A model generated the notes under the pieces. The model was given only the letters and a program-made list of their open reading frames with translations, did not search any database and had not been told where the DNA came from. The translations under genes and the position numbers were made by a program. Source: an uncultured Clostridia bacterium (lineage in GTDB: Bacteria; Bacillota; Clostridia; Christensenellales; Borkfalkiaceae). From it: 64,000 nucleotides of DNA. Position 1 is the first letter of the stretch. Each line of letters begins with the position of its first letter. Below are positions 31,890 to 42,129 of this stretch, one piece after another. The stretch is taken from positions 1-64,000 of the forward strand of contig CALVHS010000029.1 in NCBI GenBank assembly GCA_944328665.1, read 5' to 3'.

Positions 31890-32453
31890 ATGGAAAATTC
31901 GCCCGAAAGCCAGGCAAAATGGTACGTCCTGCATACCTATTCCGGGTATGAAGCGATGGTCAAGGACAGCCTGGAACGTCTGATCGAAAACAACAACCTG
32001 CAGGACAGCATCTTCGACCTCAAGATCCCGATGGAACAGACCATCGAGGAGCGCAACGGCAAAAAGAAGGTCGTGGAAAGAAAGCTGCTTCCCTGCTATG
32101 TGTTCATCAAGATGATCTATTCCAACCAGGTGTGGTATCTCGTTACCAACACGAGGGGGGTCACTGGCTTTGTCGGCCCGCAGGGCAGGCCGCTCCCGCT
32201 CAAGGACGAAGAGGTCAGGAAGATGCAGCTCGAGACGGTGGTCATCGACGCCGATTTCGAGGTGGGCGACGACGTCAGCATCGACGCGGGCCCGCTCGCG
32301 GGCTTTGTCGGCAAGGTCAAAGAACTCAACGACTCCGCGCAGAAGGCGAAGGTCAACGTCGTCATGTTCGGCAGGAATACCGACGTCGAGGTGGAATACG
32401 TCCAGATCAGGAAGCTCAACCTGGCCGAAAAGCCGGAAAAGAGCGAACAATAA
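31890..32453 (+). CDS. nusG: Transcription termination/antitermination factor NusG
   Basis: 187 aa. NGN domain (WYVLHTYSGYEAMVKDSLE, LLPCYVFIKMIY, TRGVTGFVGP) and C-terminal KOW domain (GPLAGFVGKVKELN). Binds RNA polymerase and couples it to ribosomes or Rho. Starts 10 bases after secE. Confidence 0.95.
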   Translation: MENSPESQAKWYVLHTYSGYEAMVKDSLERLIENNNLQDSIFDLKIPMEQTIEERNGKKKVVERKLLPCYVFIKMIYSNQVWYLVTNTRGVTGFVGPQGRPLPLKDEEVRKMQLETVVIDADFEVGDDVSIDAGPLAGFVGKVKELNDSAQKAKVNVVMFGRNTDVEVEYVQIRKLNLAEKPEKSEQ

Positions 32454-32487
32454 CGCAGGAACAAGGGGCGACCCTTTTTTCTAATAC

Positions 32488-32531
32488 GGTGGGAGAAGCG
32501 CAAATCTTTTCGGCGCTTTGTTAAAACCACC
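32488..32531 (+). promoter_or_regulatory. Probable L1-binding leader upstream of rplK
   Basis: GGTGG (32488-32492) pairs with CCACC (32527-32531) around an inner stem AAGCGC (32496-32501) with GCGCTT (32513-32518), leaving GAG and TGTTAAAA in an asymmetric internal loop. It sits just before the rplK ribosome site. In other bacteria L1 represses rplK-rplA by binding such a GTGGGAG structure that mimics its 23S rRNA site. Assignment is by shape and position. Confidence 0.5.
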
Positions 32532-32547
32532 ATCCGGAGGAGAACTT

Positions 32548-32973
32548 ATGGCTAAAAAAATCACCGCGGTCGTCAAGCTGCAGCTGCCCGCAGGTAAAGC
32601 CACGCCCGGCCCGCCCGTCGGTTCGACGCTCGGCCCGCACGGCATCAACATTCCCGGCTTTACCAAGGAATTCAACGCAAAGACCGCCGACCAGGCGGGG
32701 TTGATCATCCCCGTGGTCATCACCATTTATCAGGACAGGTCTTTTACCTTTATCCTCAAAACGCCGCCCGCACCCGTGCTGATCAAAAAGGCATGCAAGA
32801 TCGAAAGCGGCAGCGCCCGTCCCAACCGCGACAAGGTCGCCAAGCTGACCGCGGCGCAGGTAGAGGAGATCGCCAAGCTGAAGATGCCCGACCTCAACGC
32901 CGCTTCCCTCGAAGCCGCCATGAGCATGATCCGCGGCACCGCGCGCAGCATGGGCGTCACCGTCGAAGAATGA
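32548..32973 (+). CDS. rplK: 50S ribosomal protein L11
   Basis: 141 aa, full length, part of the GTPase-associated centre. [20 protein letters not shown] and the RNA-binding C-terminal domain ([10 protein letters not shown]) are typical. ATG 32548 follows CCGGAGGAGAA. Confidence 0.97.
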   Translation: MAKKITAVVKLQLPAGKATPGPPVGSTLGPHGINIPGFTKEFNAKTADQAGLIIPVVITIYQDRSFTFILKTPPAPVLIKKACKIESGSARPNRDKVAKLTAAQVEEIAKLKMPDLNAASLEAAMSMIRGTARSMGVTVEE

Positions 32974-33030
32974 CCGAAAGGAGAAAGTGGGAGAGTTTGT
33001 CTCGCATGTACCACAAGGAGGTAAAATAGA

Positions 33031-33720
33031 ATGAAATACGGGAAAAAATATGCCGACAGCCTGAAGGCATACGACCGTTCCAAAGCATACGACGTGGATG
33101 AGGCGATGGGCCTCGCCGTCGAAACCGCAAAGGCAAAATTCGACGAAACGATCGAATTGCACGTGCGCCTCGGCGTCGATCCCCGTCAGGCGGATCAGCA
33201 AGTCCGCGGCGTGCTCGTCCTTCCCAACGGCACGGGCAAGACCAAAAAGGTGCTCGTCATCGCCAAGGGCGAAAAGGCGGACATCGCGCAGCAGGCTGGG
33301 GCGGACTTCGTCGGCGCGGAAGAGATGATCGCCAAGATCCAGGGCGAAAACTGGTTCGGCTTCGACGTGGTCATCACCACGCCCGACATGATGGGCGTCG
33401 TCGGCCGCATCGGTAAAGTGCTCGGCCCGAAGGGTCTCATGCCGAACCCGAAATCGGGCACCGTCACCCCCGACGTCGCCAAGGCGATCGCCGAGGTCAA
33501 GGCAGGTAAGGTGGAGTACCGTCTGGACAAGACGGCGATCATCCACTGCCCGATCGGCAAAAAGAGTTTCGGCAAGGAAAAACTGGCGGAAAACTTCAAC
33601 GCGCTGATGGATGCGATCGTCAAGGCGAAGCCCGCCGCGGCGAAAGGCCAGTACATCAAGAGCGTCGCCGTTTCCAGCACGATGGGCCCCGGCATCAAGA
33701 TCAATTACAACAGGGCGTAA
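33031..33720 (+). CDS. rplA: 50S ribosomal protein L1
   Basis: 229 aa, normal length; forms the L1 stalk at the E site. LPNGTGK and the [14 protein letters not shown] box bind rRNA and, in other bacteria, its own mRNA. ATG 33031 follows AAGGAGGT. Confidence 0.97.
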   Translation: MKYGKKYADSLKAYDRSKAYDVDEAMGLAVETAKAKFDETIELHVRLGVDPRQADQQVRGVLVLPNGTGKTKKVLVIAKGEKADIAQQAGADFVGAEEMIAKIQGENWFGFDVVITTPDMMGVVGRIGKVLGPKGLMPNPKSGTVTPDVAKAIAEVKAGKVEYRLDKTAIIHCPIGKKSFGKEKLAENFNALMDAIVKAKPAAAKGQYIKSVAVSSTMGPGIKINYNRA

Positions 33721-33726
33721 AAACGG

Positions 33727-33755
33727 TTGACAGATCCGGGCGTTCTCGGTATAAT
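33727..33755 (+). promoter_or_regulatory. Consensus promoter of rplJ-rplL
   Basis: TTGACA (33727-33732), 17 bases, TATAAT (33750-33755), starting 6 bases after the rplA stop. It makes rplJL separately adjustable from rplKA. Confidence 0.88.
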
Positions 33756-33761
33756 ATTCAC

Positions 33762-33915
33762 GCACTGAAAATTGCATAGAAAAGTTCCGATACCGCAGAA
33801 AGCAGGCACCGCAAGGTTTAATGGAAACGCCCGCCGAGGTCGTAAGAGCAGCCGTTTGCCGCACTATGGCACAACGAGCCCTTATATCCGCGCGGTATAA
33901 GGGCTCTTCGTTTGT
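33762..33915 (+). promoter_or_regulatory. Ribosomal protein L10 leader with terminator hairpin
   Basis: A structured leader with the conserved CCGCAGAAAGCAGGC, CCGCAAGG and GCCCGCCGAGGTC segments of the L10(L12)4 autoregulatory leader (the Rfam L10 leader type). It ends in GAGCCCTTATA (33876-33886) pairing with TATAAGGGCTC (33896-33906), followed by TTCGTTTG, the attenuator arm. Excess L10-L12 complex binds the leader and lowers rplJL expression. Confidence 0.82.
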
Positions 33916-33983
33916 AAGATCGCGGAGATCCCGCCCGTCCGGAGCGGTTTCCGCGTGCTCAAATTTTTACAAGGAGGTAATCC

Positions 33984-34508
33984 ATGTCTGCCAATCTGGA
34001 AGCGAAAAAACAAGTCGTCGAAGAGATCAAGCAGAAGATCCAAAACAGCAAGTCCGTCGTCTTCGTCGATTATAAGGGGCTTACCGTGGCGGAAGTTTCC
34101 GACCTGCGCAACAAGTTCAGGGCTGCGGGCGTCGAGTACAAGGTGTATAAAAACACCCTGCTGCGCAAAGCCTTCAACGAACTGGGCGTAGACGCGTTCG
34201 ACGGCGACCTCAACGGCCCGACGGCGACCGCGTTCAGCCCCGACGAGACGGCTGCGGCAAAGATCTTCGCGGACGCGATCAAAGCTATGCCGGAAAAGAT
34301 CGTCCCGAAGAGCGCGTACGTCGACAACGCATATGTAGACGCAAACGGCATCAAGGCGCTCGCCAGCATGCCGTCGAAGGAAGAACTCATCGCAAAGATG
34401 CTCGGCTCCATGCAGGCGCCCATCGCGAATTTCGCGGGCGTTCTCTCCGCGATGCTTCGCGGCGTGGTGATCGCGCTCAACGCGATCGCGGAAAAGAAGG
34501 CGCAGTAA
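33984..34508 (+). CDS. rplJ: 50S ribosomal protein L10
   Basis: 174 aa. N-terminal rRNA-binding domain (VVFVDYKGLTVAEVSDLRNKFR, split by eye; YKNTLLRKA) and the long C-terminal helix that holds L7/L12 dimers. ATG 33984 follows CAAGGAGGT. Confidence 0.96.
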   Translation: MSANLEAKKQVVEEIKQKIQNSKSVVFVDYKGLTVAEVSDLRNKFRAAGVEYKVYKNTLLRKAFNELGVDAFDGDLNGPTATAFSPDETAAAKIFADAIKAMPEKIVPKSAYVDNAYVDANGIKALASMPSKEELIAKMLGSMQAPIANFAGVLSAMLRGVVIALNAIAEKKAQ

Positions 34509-34619
34509 CGCCTCTCTTCCTGCGGAAGCAAGCGGCATTGCCGCCGCCCGTCCGCCGCGGCGTAAAAGAAAGCGGAAAAAACCATCAAAAAATAAAAATC
34601 ATTTCGGAGGAATCGAACA

Positions 34620-34994
34620 ATGGCTGATATCGCTAAGTTTATCGAAGAGATCAAAGGTATGACGGTCGTCGAGCTCAACGAGCTCGTCAAGGCTTTGGAA
34701 GAGGAGTTCGGCGTCAGCGCCGCCGCTCCCGTTGCCGTGGCTGCCGCGCCCGCCGCGGGCGCCGCTGCGGAAGCAGTCGAGGAGAAGACGGAGTTCAACG
34801 TCAAACTCAAGGACATCGGCGCCAAGAAGATCGAGGTCATCAAGGCCGTCCGCGAGTTCACTTCCCTCGGCCTTGCCGAAGCGAAGAAGCTCGTCGAAGA
34901 TCTCGGCATGATCAAGGAAGGCGTCAACAAGGAAGAGGCGGAAAAGATCGCCGCCCGCATGAAGGAAGCCGGCGCGGAAGTCACCATCGACTGA
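34620..34994 (+). CDS. rplL: 50S ribosomal protein L7/L12
   Basis: 124 aa. N-terminal dimerisation helices, an Ala/Pro hinge (about 38-54) and the factor-binding C-terminal domain ([20 protein letters not shown]). The single most abundant stalk protein; strong site TTCGGAGGA upstream. Confidence 0.97.
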   Translation: MADIAKFIEEIKGMTVVELNELVKALEEEFGVSAAAPVAVAAAPAAGAAAEAVEEKTEFNVKLKDIGAKKIEVIKAVREFTSLGLAEAKKLVEDLGMIKEGVNKEEAEKIAARMKEAGAEVTID

Positions 34995-35012
34995 TCTTCC
35001 GACGCAAAACAC

Positions 35013-35040
35013 AAAGCGCACCCGCCGAGGGTGCGCTTTT
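35013..35040 (+). terminator. Terminator after rplL
   Basis: AAAGCGCACCC (35013-35023), loop GCCGA, GGGTGCGCTTT (35029-35039), followed by T and TGCTCTTTG. Confidence 0.82.
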
Positions 35041-35115
35041 GCTCTTTGCGGGCGCGGTTTTCGGCAAAGATCCCCAAAAACGGGCGAAAAAATAAAAAAT
35101 AATACCGATTTTCGG

Positions 35116-35144
35116 TTGACATCCCTTGCGCGATATGGTATGAT
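35116..35144 (+). promoter_or_regulatory. Promoter of the S10 operon
   Basis: TTGACA (35116-35121), 17-base spacer, TATGAT (35139-35144). Confidence 0.82.
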
Positions 35145-35150
35145 ATTAAG

Positions 35151-35395
35151 GCTGTGTAATAGGGATGAGGTATAAAGTTACTTCAATCGCACGGGCTGCG
35201 AGGATAAATACAGCACAATCGCGCCCTTTGCGAAGATAATTTATACCGACAAATGTGGGGGCACGACCCCAGCGACTAACCGGAGTACAGCCATTCAATA
35301 GTTCATATCGAATGGCGTTTATTTTTCTGCGACACTCCGACACACACGGCTACGTTGACAGAAAGTTAGTATAAAAAACGGAGGAATTCAACACA
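35151..35395 (+). promoter_or_regulatory. Long structured leader of the S10 operon, possible attenuator
   Basis: About 245 bases between promoter and rpsJ with no coding frame. Visible elements: hairpin TGGGG/CCCCA (35256-35271); GCCATTC (35290-35296) pairing with GAATGGC (35310-35316) followed by GTTTATTTTT, a terminator-like unit; and an outer stem CGGAGT (35281-35286) with ACTCCG (35334-35339) enclosing it. E. coli uses L4 to control this operon through its leader; no such leader is established for Clostridia to my knowledge. Attenuation is an inference. Confidence 0.5.
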
Positions 35396-35695
35396 ATGGC
35401 AGGACAGAAAATCAGGATCAAACTCGCCGCGTACGACCACGAACTCGTAGACCTTGCGGCGCAGCGCATCGTGGACGCGATGGTCAAATCGGGCGCAAAG
35501 GTCAGCGGCCCCATCCCGCTGCCGACGGAAAAGGAGATCGTCACCATTCTCCGCTCCCCCCATAAAGATAAGGACAGCCGCGAACAGTTCGAGATCCGCA
35601 CGCACAAGAGGATCATCGACATTTACAGCGCCAACGCCAAACTTTTGGAAAGCGTGCACCTGCCCGCGGGCGTGGATATCAAGGTCAAATTATAA
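35396..35695 (+). CDS. rpsJ: 30S ribosomal protein S10
   Basis: 99 aa. [13 protein letters not shown] and the protruding loop [11 protein letters not shown], also the NusB partner in antitermination. First gene of the S10-spc-alpha superoperon; ATG 35396 after ACGGAGGAATTCAACAC. Confidence 0.97.
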   Translation: MAGQKIRIKLAAYDHELVDLAAQRIVDAMVKSGAKVSGPIPLPTEKEIVTILRSPHKDKDSREQFEIRTHKRIIDIYSANAKLLESVHLPAGVDIKVKL

Positions 35696-35763
35696 TTTCC
35701 GACAAGAAATACTTTGCAAGGGCAAGGTATTCGAAAAAAATATAGAAGGAGTGAACTTTATCA

Positions 35764-36399
35764 ATGAATAAAGCAATCATCGGCCGCAAAGTCGGCATGA
35801 CGCAGATCTTTACTCCGGAAGGGAAGGTCATTCCCGTAACGGTAGTCGAAGCGGGCCCCTGCCCGGTCGTTCAGATCAAGACGGTGGAAAAGGACGGCTA
35901 TGCCGCGCTCAAGCTCGGGTTTGACGAGACGAGCGAGAAAAAGCTCAACAAGCCCGAACTCGGCCAGTTCAAAAAGGCGGGCGTCAAGCCGCAGAAAGTC
36001 CTCAAAGAATTCCGCCTCGACGACCTCTCTTCTTACGAAGTGGGCAAGGAGGTCACGGTCGAGATCTTCAAGGAAGGCGAAAAGGTGGACGTCGTCGGCA
36101 CGTCCAAAGGCCACGGCTATTCGGGCGTCATCAAAAGATGGAACCAGCGCCGTCTGAAGGAAACGCACGGCGTCGGCCCCGTACACAGGGAAGTCGGTTC
36201 CATGGGCGCAAACTCCACGCCGAGCCGCGTCTTTAAGCAGAAGCACATGCCCGGCCAGTACGGCAACGAGCGCGTCACCATCCAAAACCTCGAGATCGTC
36301 AAAGTGGACGCGGCGAGGAACGCGCTGCTCATCAAGGGCGCGATCCCCGGAGCGAAGGGGAGCGTGGTCGCCCTCAGCGACAGCGTCAAAGCGAAATAA
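35764..36399 (+). CDS. rplC: 50S ribosomal protein L3
   Basis: 211 aa. [12 protein letters not shown] at the N-terminus and the extended loop VKRWNQRR-like [14 protein letters not shown] reaching the peptidyl transferase centre. Upstream of rplD as in all bacteria; site AGAAGGAGTG. Confidence 0.96.
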   Translation: MNKAIIGRKVGMTQIFTPEGKVIPVTVVEAGPCPVVQIKTVEKDGYAALKLGFDETSEKKLNKPELGQFKKAGVKPQKVLKEFRLDDLSSYEVGKEVTVEIFKEGEKVDVVGTSKGHGYSGVIKRWNQRRLKETHGVGPVHREVGSMGANSTPSRVFKQKHMPGQYGNERVTIQNLEIVKVDAARNALLIKGAIPGAKGSVVALSDSVKAK

Positions 36400-36413
36400 G
36401 GAGAGAAGAAGAT

Positions 36414-37040
36414 ATGCCCAGCGTAAAAGTATATAAAATGGACGGCTCGGTTGCAGGCGAAATGCAGCTTTCCGACAAGATCTTCAACGCGGAATATAAC
36501 GAGCCTTTGATTCATCAGGCGATCGTTACGCGCCTTGCCAACGACAGGCAGGGGACGAAGAGCACCCTCACCCGCACGGAAGTGCGCGGCGGCGGCGCCA
36601 AGCCGTGGCGGCAGAAAGGTACGGGCCGCGCGCGTCAGGGCTCCATCCGCGCCCCGCAGTGGACGAAGGGCGGCGTCGTGTTCGCGCCCAAAAGCCGCGA
36701 TTTCTCCAAAAAGATGAACGTGGAAGCCAAGCGCCAGGCGCTTTTCTCCGCGCTTTCCAAAAAGGTGGCGGACGGGGAGCTGCTCGTCGTGGACAAACTG
36801 GAAGTCAGCGCGCCCAAGACGAAGGAAATGGTCAAATTTCTCGACGCGCTCAAACTTGACAAACGCACTCTCGTGGTGATGGACAACGACGACGTCAACG
36901 TCATCCTCGCCGCGAGGAACATCCAAAAGCTGAGCACGATGCCCGTAGCCGAGATCAACACCTACGAAGTGGTCGCCAACGCGAAAGTCGTTCTGACCAA
37001 GGGCGCCGTGGAGAAAATACAGGAGGTCTACGGAGCATAA
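36414..37040 (+). CDS. rplD: 50S ribosomal protein L4
   Basis: 208 aa. The tunnel loop [19 protein letters not shown] is intact (site of macrolide-resistance changes in other species; none judged here). The stop overlaps rplW by one base (TAATG). Confidence 0.96.
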   Translation: MPSVKVYKMDGSVAGEMQLSDKIFNAEYNEPLIHQAIVTRLANDRQGTKSTLTRTEVRGGGAKPWRQKGTGRARQGSIRAPQWTKGGVVFAPKSRDFSKKMNVEAKRQALFSALSKKVADGELLVVDKLEVSAPKTKEMVKFLDALKLDKRTLVVMDNDDVNVILAARNIQKLSTMPVAEINTYEVVANAKVVLTKGAVEKIQEVYGA

Positions 37041-37330
37041 TGAGAGCGGAAGACATCATCATCAAGCCCATCCTCACGGAAAAAGGTTACGACGGCATCG
37101 CCGAAAAAAAATACACCTTCAAAGTGGCGAAGAGCGCGAACAAGACGGAGATCAAGACGGCCGTCGAACAGCTTTTCGGGGTCAAAGTAGACAGCGTCAA
37201 CACCAGCAACGTGCGCGGCAAGCTCAAAAGAATGGGCAGGAACGAGGGCCTCACTTCCTCTTATAAAAAAGCCGTCGTCCAGTTGAAAAAAGACAGCAAA
37301 CCCATCGAATATTTCAATTCGCTGTCCTAA
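37040..37330 (+). CDS. rplW: 50S ribosomal protein L23
   Basis: 96 aa. [28 protein letters not shown] and the rRNA-binding end; docking site of trigger factor and SRP at the tunnel exit. Coupled to rplD. Confidence 0.95.
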   Translation: MRAEDIIIKPILTEKGYDGIAEKKYTFKVAKSANKTEIKTAVEQLFGVKVDSVNTSNVRGKLKRMGRNEGLTSSYKKAVVQLKKDSKPIEYFNSLS

Positions 37331-37359
37331 TCGGAGATTGATCGGAGGAAGAAAGAAAA

Positions 37360-38187
<828 letters not shown>

Positions 38188-38201
38188 GGGAGGATCATTC
38201 A

Positions 38202-38483
38202 ATGAGCAGAAGCGTAAAAAAGGGCCCTTATGTGGAAGAGCGCCTTCTCAAAAGGATCGAAGCGCTCAACGCGGCCAACGATAAAAAAGTTTTAAAGACG
38301 TGGTCGAGAGCCTCGACGATCTTCCCGCAGATGGTCGGCCACACGATCGCCGTACACGACGGCAGGAAGCACGTCCCCGTCTATATCACGGAGGACATGG
38401 TCGGTTGCAAGCTCGGCGAGTTCGCGCCGACGAGAACCTTTAAAGGGCATTCGGGCGGCAAGACGACCGCCGCCAAGAAGTAA
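38202..38483 (+). CDS. rpsS: 30S ribosomal protein S19
   Basis: 93 aa. [33 protein letters not shown] and [13 protein letters not shown] are standard. It contacts S13 in the 30S head. Confidence 0.97.
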   Translation: MSRSVKKGPYVEERLLKRIEALNAANDKKVLKTWSRASTIFPQMVGHTIAVHDGRKHVPVYITEDMVGCKLGEFAPTRTFKGHSGGKTTAAKK

Positions 38484-38498
38484 AGGAGGCCGCAGGCA

Positions 38499-38888
38499 AT
38501 GGCTACGAACACTCGTGAAAAGACCAAAAAGATCGCGGAGAACAGGGACAGGCGCCCCTCGGCGACCGCAAAACATATCAGGATGTCGCCTTACAAAGTG
38601 CGCCGTGCGCTCGCCCTCATCCGCGGCAAAAGCGTAAACGAAGCGGCGGCGATCCTCGAATATGCGAACATCATCTCCGCCGAACCCGTCAAAAAGGTGC
38701 TCCTTTCCGCGGCGGCGAACGCGGAACACAACTTCGGCATGGACAGGGGCGACTTGATCGTCGCCGAAGCGTATGCGGATCAGGGCCCTACGCTCAAGAG
38801 GATGCAGCCCGTCTCTAAGGGCAGGGGGCATTCCATCCTCAAGAGGACGAGCCACATCACGGTCATCCTCGACGTAAAGAGCAATTAA
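38499..38888 (+). CDS. rplV: 50S ribosomal protein L22
   Basis: 129 aa; N-terminal extension of ~20 charged residues (TREKTKKIAENRDRRPS) before the normal start of the fold (ATAKHIRMSPYKVRRAL). The tunnel beta-hairpin near the C-terminus (KRMQPVSKGRGHSILKRTSH) is intact. Confidence 0.95.
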   Translation: MATNTREKTKKIAENRDRRPSATAKHIRMSPYKVRRALALIRGKSVNEAAAILEYANIISAEPVKKVLLSAAANAEHNFGMDRGDLIVAEAYADQGPTLKRMQPVSKGRGHSILKRTSHITVILDVKSN

Positions 38889-38900
38889 GGAGAGAGCAAA

Positions 38901-39560
38901 ATGGGACAGAAAGTTAATCCGCACGGTTTGAGAGTCGGCGTCATCAAGGGCTGGGATACCCAGTGGTATGCCGATAAAAAGGATTTCGGCAAATTTCTCA
39001 AAGAGGATTACGAGATCCGCAAATTTATCAAGGACAAATACTATGCCGCCTCGGTCAGCAAGATCGCCATCGAGCGCGCGGCGAACAGGATCGTGGTCAC
39101 CGTCTATACAGGCAAGCCGGGCGTTTTGATCGGCAAAGCCGGCGCGGAGATCGAGGTCATCAAAAAAGATCTTGCCAAGCTCACGCACGGCAAATACGTC
39201 GTCATCAACGTCACCGAAGTGCGCAAGCCCGATTCGGACGCACAGCTCGTCGCCGAGGGCGTGGCGCAGCAGCTCGAAAAGCGCATGTCTTTCCGCCGCG
39301 CGATGAAGCAGGCGATCGGCCGCGCGATGCGTTCGGGCGTCAAGGGCGTCAAGATGATGGTTTCCGGCCGCCTCGACGGCGCCGAGATCGCGCGCTGCGA
39401 ACAGTATCACGAGGGCTCCATCCCCCTGCAGACGCTGCGTGCGGACATCGATTACGGCTTCGCCGAAGCGCACACCACCTTCGGCATGATCGGCGTCAAA
39501 GTCTGGATCTATAAGGGCGAGGTGCTCAAGGCGAAGGCGCATGAAGGAGGCGAACAGTAA
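38901..39560 (+). CDS. rpsC: 30S ribosomal protein S3
   Basis: 219 aa. KH domain with [18 protein letters not shown] (GXXG-type loop) and C-terminal domain [19 protein letters not shown]. Lines the mRNA entry channel. Overlaps rplP by one base (TAATG). Confidence 0.97.
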   Translation: MGQKVNPHGLRVGVIKGWDTQWYADKKDFGKFLKEDYEIRKFIKDKYYAASVSKIAIERAANRIVVTVYTGKPGVLIGKAGAEIEVIKKDLAKLTHGKYVVINVTEVRKPDSDAQLVAEGVAQQLEKRMSFRRAMKQAIGRAMRSGVKGVKMMVSGRLDGAEIARCEQYHEGSIPLQTLRADIDYGFAEAHTTFGMIGVKVWIYKGEVLKAKAHEGGEQ

Positions 39561-40033
39561 TGTTAATTCCGAAGAGAGTCAAAAGAAGAAGACAGCACCG
39601 CGGCAAGATCAAGGGCCAGGCGCATAAGGGCAACAAGGTCGCGTACGGCGAGTACGGCCTCGTCGCCGTCGAGGGCGCGAGGATCACCTCCCGCCAGATC
39701 GAGGCTGCCCGTATCGCGATGACCAGGTTCATCAAGCGCGGCGGTCAGGTTTGGATCGATATCTTCCCCCACAAGCCGATCACGCGTCACCCCGCCGAGT
39801 CCCGTATGGGCTCCGGTAAAGGCGCGGTCGAGTACTGGGTCGCGGTCGTAAAGCCGGGCAGGGTCATGTTCGAGATGGCGGGCGTCCCCGAGGACGTCGC
39901 GCGCGAAGCGATGCGCCTTGCCGGGCACAAACTGCCCATCAAGACGAAGTTCATGGTCAAAGGGCAGGTCAACCCCGTCACGGGCGAGATGCCCGAGGGC
40001 GGAGAAATCATTACAGAAGGCGGTGAAGGTTAA
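39560..40033 (+). CDS. rplP: 50S ribosomal protein L16
   Basis: 157 aa, slightly longer than the usual ~140-145 because of a Gly/Glu-rich C-terminus ([15 protein letters not shown]). Core motifs [36 protein letters not shown] are present. Its stop overlaps rpmC by one base. Confidence 0.95.
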   Translation: MLIPKRVKRRRQHRGKIKGQAHKGNKVAYGEYGLVAVEGARITSRQIEAARIAMTRFIKRGGQVWIDIFPHKPITRHPAESRMGSGKGAVEYWVAVVKPGRVMFEMAGVPEDVAREAMRLAGHKLPIKTKFMVKGQVNPVTGEMPEGGEIITEGGEG

Positions 40034-40233
40034 TGAAAGGGAAAGAACTTCACGGCATGACGGACGAGGAATTGAAGAACAAGCTCAGCGAACTGAAGAG
40101 CGAGCTGTTCAACCTGCGTTTCCGCCATGCGTCCGGTCAGCTTGAAAATCCGATGACGATCGCGTCCTGCAAAAAGGACATCGCGAGGGTGAATACGGTC
40201 ATCCGCGAGAGAGAACTCAAGGCGAAGGGCTAA
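40033..40233 (+). CDS. rpmC: 50S ribosomal protein L29
   Basis: 66 aa helical hairpin: LHGMTDEELKNKLSELKSEL and LENPMTIASCKKDIARVNTV. Start ATG 40033 overlaps the rplP stop. Confidence 0.95.
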   Translation: MKGKELHGMTDEELKNKLSELKSELFNLRFRHASGQLENPMTIASCKKDIARVNTVIRERELKAKG

Positions 40234-40248
40234 GGAAGGTAAAGATCT

Positions 40249-40503
40249 ATGGAAAGAAATCTGAGGAAAGAAAGAGTCGGCCTCGTCGTTTCCGACAAGA
40301 TGGATAAGACGGTCGTCGTCGCCATCGTCGACAAGAGCACGCACCCCCTTTATAAAAAGACCATCACCAAGACCAAAAAGGTCAAGGCGCACGACGAAGC
40401 GAACGAGTGCGGCGTGGGCGACAGGGTCAGGATCGTGGAGACGAGAAAGCTCAGCAAGGACAAAAACTGGAGAGTCGCCGAAGTCCTCGAACGGGCGAAG
40501 TAA
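40249..40503 (+). CDS. rpsQ: 30S ribosomal protein S17
   Basis: 84 aa OB fold: [19 protein letters not shown] and [20 protein letters not shown]. Confidence 0.96.
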   Translation: MERNLRKERVGLVVSDKMDKTVVVAIVDKSTHPLYKKTITKTKKVKAHDEANECGVGDRVRIVETRKLSKDKNWRVAEVLERAK

Positions 40504-40527
40504 TTATATCAAGGAGAGAAGAGCCAT

Positions 40528-40896
40528 ATGATACAACCGCAGACAAGGCTTAAAGCGGCGGACAATTCCGGCGCGAAAGAGCTGATGTGCATCAGGGTTC
40601 TGGGCGGCTCGTTCCGTAAGTGCGGCAACATCGGCGATGTCATCATCGCCAGCGTCAAGACTGCCGCTCCCGACGGCGCCGTAAAAAAGGGCGAAGTCGT
40701 AAAGGCCGTCATCGTCAGCACCAGCAAGGGCATCAGAAGGGCGGACGGGACGTATATCCGTTTCGACGACAACGCCGCCGTCATCATAGACAATCAAAAA
40801 CAGCCGCGGGGCACCCGTATCTTCGGGCCCATCGCGCGGGAACTGAGGGAGAAAGATTATATGAGGATCATTTCCCTCGCTCCCGAGGTGCTGTAA
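40528..40896 (+). CDS. rplN: 50S ribosomal protein L14
   Basis: 122 aa, exact usual length. [19 protein letters not shown] and [14 protein letters not shown]. Contacts 16S rRNA at bridge B5/B8 and RsfS. Confidence 0.97.
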   Translation: MIQPQTRLKAADNSGAKELMCIRVLGGSFRKCGNIGDVIIASVKTAAPDGAVKKGEVVKAVIVSTSKGIRRADGTYIRFDDNAAVIIDNQKQPRGTRIFGPIARELREKDYMRIISLAPEVL

Positions 40897-40908
40897 GGAG
40901 GGAGCCGC

Positions 40909-41346
40909 ATGAACGTAAAATTGAACGACAACGTCCTCGTGATCACGGGTAAGGACAAGGGCAAGACGGGCAGGGTGGTCTCCACATTTCCCAAAGCGGG
41001 CCGCGTCACCGTACAGGGCGTCAACCTCCAAAAGAAGCACATGAAGGCGAGGAAGGCGACGGACGTCGCCGGCATCGTCGAGCGTGAAGGCTCCATCGAC
41101 GTTTCCAACGTCATGGTCGTCTGCGACAAGTGCGGCAGGGCGACGAGAGTGCATCATACCTTTGTCGAGCAGGACGGCAAGATGAAGAAGGTGCGCGTGT
41201 GCAAATGCGGCAACGTCCTCGACAAGACCTTCAAAAAGCAGGCGAAGGCCGCGGCGGCGGCAAAGCCGGCGGAAGAGGCGCCCAAAAAGAGGACGAGGAA
41301 AAGAACTGCCAAAGCCGAAGCGCCCGAGCAGGAAAACAAGGACTGA
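40909..41346 (+). CDS. rplX: 50S ribosomal protein L24 with a C-terminal extension
   Basis: 145 aa versus ~103. The KOW core (LVITGKDKGKTGRVV) and the zinc-ribbon-like part (VCDKCGRATRV, then VCKCGN where CKKCG is usual) are followed by about 38 extra residues of Ala, Lys, Glu and Pro (AKAAAAAKPAEEAP, KKRTRKRTAK). The extension is low-complexity and probably sits on the ribosome surface near the tunnel exit. Confidence 0.94.
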   Translation: MNVKLNDNVLVITGKDKGKTGRVVSTFPKAGRVTVQGVNLQKKHMKARKATDVAGIVEREGSIDVSNVMVVCDKCGRATRVHHTFVEQDGKMKKVRVCKCGNVLDKTFKKQAKAAAAAKPAEEAPKKRTRKRTAKAEAPEQENKD

Positions 41347-41362
41347 GGCGAGGTAAAGAAAG

Positions 41363-41920
41363 ATGGCAGAAAAAGTGTACAAGAGCAGGGTAAAAGAGGC
41401 GTACGACAAGGAAGTCGTGCCCTACCTGATCAAAAAGTTCAACTATAAAAACGTGAACGAAGTCCCCAAACTCGTCAAGATCGTGATCAACGCCGGCCTC
41501 GGCGACATCAAGGACAACGCCAAAAGCGTGCAGATCGCGCACGACGAACTGAAAGCGATCGCGGGGCAGAAGCCCGTCATCACCAAGGCGAAAAAATCCG
41601 TCGCGAACTTCAAAGTGCGCGAAGGGATGTCCGTCGGGCTGAAAGTGACGCTCCGCAAGGACAGGATGTACGATTTTTACGATAAATTCGTGTCCATCGC
41701 GCTCCCGAGGGTGAGAGACTTCCGCGGCGTGTCCGCGAACTCTTTCGACGGCAGGGGCAATTATGCGCTCGGCGTAAAAGAGCAGCTCATCTTCCCCGAG
41801 ATCTCCTACGATCAGGTAGAAAAGATCAGGGGCTTCGATATCTGCTTCGTCACGACGGCGAAGACGGACGAAGAGGCGCGCGAGCTTCTCGGGGCAATGG
41901 GTATGCCCTTCAAAAAATAA
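41363..41920 (+). CDS. rplE: 50S ribosomal protein L5
   Basis: 185 aa, slightly longer than usual at the C-terminus. [35 protein letters not shown] and the 5S-rRNA-contacting loop [20 protein letters not shown] are present; ends in [11 protein letters not shown]. Confidence 0.96.
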   Translation: MAEKVYKSRVKEAYDKEVVPYLIKKFNYKNVNEVPKLVKIVINAGLGDIKDNAKSVQIAHDELKAIAGQKPVITKAKKSVANFKVREGMSVGLKVTLRKDRMYDFYDKFVSIALPRVRDFRGVSANSFDGRGNYALGVKEQLIFPEISYDQVEKIRGFDICFVTTAKTDEEARELLGAMGMPFKK

Positions 41921-41932
41921 GGAGAACGGGAC

Positions 41933-42118
41933 ATGGCTAAAAAATCTATGATCAATAAACAGCAGCGCACGCCCAAATACAGCACAAGGGCGTATACCCG
42001 CTGCAGCATTTGCGGCAGGCCGCATGCGGTGCTGCGCAAATACGGCATCTGCCGTATCTGCTTCCGCAATCTTGCGTACAAGGGGCAGATCCCCGGCGTG
42101 AAGAAGGCGAGCTGGTAA
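41933..42118 (+). CDS. rpsN: 30S ribosomal protein S14 type Z
   Basis: 61 aa zinc form with CSICGRPH and CRICF (C-x2-C pairs). ATG 41933 after AAGGAGAACGGGAC. Confidence 0.96.
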   Translation: MAKKSMINKQQRTPKYSTRAYTRCSICGRPHAVLRKYGICRICFRNLAYKGQIPGVKKASW

Positions 42119-42129
42119 GGAGGCGCATC

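Noticed and set aside
35354-35377. Second promoter close to rpsJ (TTGACA and TATAAA)
   Set aside because: The two boxes are only 9 bases apart, too close for sigma-A.
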